Shown: positions 62,240 to 64,000 of the stretch, piece after piece | Layout of the letters: every line of letters starts with the position of its first letter | Position numbering within the stretch: the stretch's first letter is position 1 | Assembly: GCA_030524425.1 (NCBI GenBank) | Contig: JAUNGN010000006.1 | Span: forward strand, 46,616 to 110,615 | DNA length: 64,000 nucleotides | Direction: 5' to 3' | From: Clostridia bacterium | GTDB taxonomy: Bacteria > Bacillota > Clostridia > Lachnospirales > CAG-274 | Notes under the pieces: model-generated | Databases searched by the model: none | What the model was told of the DNA's origin: nothing | The model's input: only the letters and a program-made list of their open reading frames with translations | Program-made: the position numbers and the translations under genes

Positions 62240-63448
62240 TCATTCTAAACTCTTATATACCTCCAAAACCCTTGCATAATAAATCCTTAAAAATTTATTT
62301 AAGCCTGCTATTTTAGCTGATTTCTTTGATTTTCCTTCTTGTTCTTTTTTTACTATAAAGTCATATACTACCGCATCTTCATTTGGTTTGTGCGTTTTCA
62401 AGCACCTCATAGCTTCATAGCCTACTTTTCGTAATGCAGCTGACCCACGTTTAGATATTTTACGTTGCGTTCCTATAAATTTACCTGATTGATATGGTGG
62501 AGCATCTATCCCTGCATAAGCTATCAAAGCCTTACCGTTGTGAAATCTTCTGACATCTCCTATTTCCGCTATAAGCTTGGGTGCAAGTACATCTCCAATG
62601 CCGCCCATATTTCTTACCACAGAATATTCAGGTAGCATCTTGGCTAATTCCTGCATTTGTGTTATAATCTTATACAGAGTATTATCTACTTCTCGTAGAA
62701 CTCTGACGGCTTCCAGTACAAGCATTTTGACGGATGGAGTATTGGAAGAAAGTGTAGGGATGCCCTCAATCGCCCGTTGATAAATCTTACTTGCTTTTTT
62801 GGGACTTGTGTGGTATCCCTTACTTTTTGCCCATTCAGCATAGTCGTTTATAAATTCTTCCTCACTCATTCTTGTAATATTATCAAAATGCCAGTACTTT
62901 TCAACAAAATCTGAAAGCTTATCCCTGTTTGATGCTTCATTCCATCCATTCAACAATTCCTTTATTCCAGGCATAGTATAGTCCAACAAATGTGTTAAAC
63001 TTAATACACTTTCCACTCGCATACGCATATAGTGCATATATTGTCTGCCTAAGAGATTTAATTCATTATACAGTTCATCAGTAAACCTATAGTTTTCCAA
63101 ACTGAACCAATGGTCTATACCATAATTAGCTATGGTTATTGAATCGTGCTTATCAGTCTTTACACTTCTTAATCCTTGTGTACGATACTTTTTCATCTCG
63201 TATGGATTAATAACCGATACAAATATACCTTTATCTGCCAGATAAGTCAGTATTGGAAGATGATATATTCCTGTAGCTTCCATAACTACTTTTAATTCAT
63301 CATCAAATTTAAGTAGCATTGACACTAATTCATGCATAGCCGTTTCTGTATGTTCCACATCAAACGGAGAACTGACAATCTCTCCATAAGGTTTCAAAAT
63401 ACATACTGTGCTTTTACCCTTTGACACATCAATACCTACGCTAATCAT
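62240..63448 (-). CDS. IS110-family recombinase (transposase)
   Basis: A 402-residue protein. The N-terminal DEDD RuvC-like domain starts VGIDVSKGKS and includes VVMEATGIYHLPIL and 'TDKHDSITIANYG'; the C-terminal Tnp domain (Transposase_20) has 'MGGIGDVLAPKLIAEIGDVR', FHNGKALIAYAGI and DAPPYQSGKF with the catalytic Ser region. IS110 enzymes exchange DNA strands guided by a bridge RNA from the element. AGGAGG fits the ATG at 63448 better than that at 63454. Codon use resembles the host fairly well. Confidence 0.93.
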   Translation of the reverse strand: MISVGIDVSKGKSTVCILKPYGEIVSSPFDVEHTETAMHELVSMLLKFDDELKVVMEATGIYHLPILTYLADKGIFVSVINPYEMKKYRTQGLRSVKTDKHDSITIANYGIDHWFSLENYRFTDELYNELNLLGRQYMHYMRMRVESVLSLTHLLDYTMPGIKELLNGWNEASNRDKLSDFVEKYWHFDNITRMSEEEFINDYAEWAKSKGYHTSPKKASKIYQRAIEGIPTLSSNTPSVKMLVLEAVRVLREVDNTLYKIITQMQELAKMLPEYSVVRNMGGIGDVLAPKLIAEIGDVRRFHNGKALIAYAGIDAPPYQSGKFIGTQRKISKRGSAALRKVGYEAMRCLKTHKPNEDAVVYDFIVKKEQEGKSKKSAKIAGLNKFLRIYYARVLEVYKSLE

Positions 63449-63454
63449 TCGCAT

Positions 63455-63645
63455 ATCCTCCTAAGCTGTTAATTGTAATTGTTAACCATTCACACTTATT
63501 ACGATTCATTTTAGTTCTTTACACGAAAGCGTTACCGTTTCAACTTGCTTAAACGAATGTTTATAATAAGGGATGGCTGACTGTTTTATTGACGGATGTT
63601 ATAATCCAAAATGCGTTTCGCCAGACCAATTACTCCCTTATTATA
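63455..63645 (-). ncRNA. Candidate IS110 bridge RNA region
   Basis: The 5' flank of the recombinase gene has a -10 TATAAT (63640-63645, minus strand) with TTAACA 16 bases upstream, then about 180 non-coding bases before the start codon. Bases TTATAATAAGGGA and TCCCTTATTATAA (63632-63644 with 63561-63573) are inverted copies enclosing a ~58-base GC-richer segment with further small stems, and ACGGTAACG/CGTTACCG-type pairs occur near 63528-63540. Bridge RNAs of IS110 elements are encoded in exactly this place. No fold was computed and the guide loops are not assigned. Confidence 0.5.
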
Positions 63646-63652
63646 AAAAAAT

Positions 63653-63698
63653 AAGTGCAAATGTTAAAGCACTAATGAAATGCTTTACACTTACACTT
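63653..63698 (-). other. Large imperfect hairpin upstream of the bridge-RNA candidate
   Basis: AAGTGCAAATGTTAAAGCA (63653-63671) nearly pairs with 63681-63698. On the minus strand a T run follows, so it can end read-through transcripts, or it may be an element-end structure. Confidence 0.6.
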
Positions 63699-63720
63699 TT
63701 ATGGTACTAAAAATACGTTG

Positions 63721-63959
63721 AAGTTAGAATTTATATGAAATTTTGATGCATATATATTAATACAAAAGGCTGTTATTACAGTTTCATACATCGGTAAGGC
63801 ATTATTCAATAATTGCAGAGGCTTAATTTTTTACCTGATAAAATTTGACAGAATGTGTAAAAAATTTTTATCGGTGAGAAGGGCATATGTAAAACCCGTA
63901 AATTGCTAAATATCCCAAAGTAAAAAAATTACGATTTTATTAAAATTGTTGAGGTGTCA
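63721..63959. other. AT-rich gap at the window end
   Basis: I see no supported gene or RNA here. The region may be upstream sequence of a gene that starts beyond or at the window edge. Confidence 0.4.
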
Positions 63960-64000
63960 ATGATTGGTTACACTTTGCCTAAAAAAGTTGTCAAGGGTAA
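63960..64000 (+). CDS. Possible start of a gene cut by the window end
   Basis: An ATG at 63960 follows TTGAGGTG and stays open for the 13 codons left (MIGYTLPKKVVKG). The distance of the ribosome binding site is short and the length is too small to identify a product. Confidence 0.25.
   Translation, partial: MIGYTLPKKVVKG

Larger units (their letters stand above)
62190..63720 (-). mobile_element. IS110-family insertion element (approximate limits)
   Basis: An intact IS110-type recombinase gene with about 250 bases of structured non-coding DNA on its 5' side and a short 3' side. IS110 elements have no terminal inverted repeats and make no clear target duplication, so the limits here are estimates. 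The reading frame is undamaged, which suggests recent arrival or continued activity. Confidence 0.75.

Noticed and set aside
63960..64000. Naming a product for the ORF at the window end
   Set aside because: Only 13 codons are visible; no family can be assigned.

Overview
The window is low-GC, densely coded DNA with strong AGGAGG ribosome binding sites, sigma-A type promoters and intrinsic terminators. It looks like a chromosome segment of an anaerobic Clostridia bacterium (Firmicutes). A ferredoxin-linked 2-oxoacid oxidoreductase, dockerin-bearing pectate lyases with Thr-rich linkers, an ECF-type riboflavin transporter component, a T-box leader and an AddB-type nuclease all fit this. The two dockerin pectate lyases, plus a Cthe_2159-like polysaccharide-binding lipoprotein, suggest a pectin-degrading gut or plant-fibre organism. 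A Monoglobus-like or ruminococcal relative is possible, but the species is inference only.

Layout. 1-1.2 kb: 3' end of coaBC, then two tandem ~347-bp copies of a convergent type I toxin-antitoxin module with 33-residue Fst-like peptides. 1.2-5.4 kb: a molybdate-binding-like lipoprotein and a two-gene (gamma-delta, alpha-beta fused) 2-oxoacid:ferredoxin oxidoreductase. 5.4-10.7 kb, minus strand: RibU-like S component, a Thr-rich secreted protein, a DMT transporter, a copper-amine-oxidase-like domain protein and MurG. 10.9-16.5 kb: two secreted dockerin pectate lyases (PL9 and PL1). 16.7-19.2 kb: a flippase-like membrane protein, PssA and Psd, overlapping genes for phosphatidylethanolamine synthesis.

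19.2-29.4 kb: a T-box controlled branched-chain amino acid operon, ilvN-ilvC-cimA-leuC-leuD-leuB-ilvD-ilvB. CimA, LeuCD and LeuB make 2-ketobutyrate from pyruvate; IlvBN, IlvC and IlvD finish isoleucine and valine. 29.5-32.9 kb, minus: a VTC-domain protein, a DUF4956 membrane protein and the Cthe_2159-like lipoprotein. 33.2-40.2 kb: pyruvate kinase, CarD, orphan trpD, a double-OB SSB-like protein, a DUF6465 protein and an EF-G paralogue.

40.3-43.3 kb is an AT-rich accessory patch. It has a BlaI-type repressor with a short, probably truncated partner, and a secreted protein whose promoter carries a better version of the same operator. 43.4-50 kb: tyrA, aroA, a short HTH protein and addB. 50.3-55.3 kb: ridA and a threonine deaminase, small flavin and lipoprotein genes, then a guanine-type purine riboswitch ahead of an FAD dehydrogenase. 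55.3-62 kb: a MarR-controlled heterodimeric ABC exporter, a MerR regulator, and a MATE pump preceded by a promoter-terminator leader. The window ends in an IS110-family element whose non-coding 5' flank is structured and is a bridge-RNA candidate.

The least expected items are the duplicated toxin-antitoxin modules whose antisense repeats have diverged in step, the BlaI operator pair, the guanine-type riboswitch built like an ON switch, the promoter enclosed between MarR-linked palindromes, and the IS110 flank. All identities come from reading the sequence and translations; no searches or folding programs were run.
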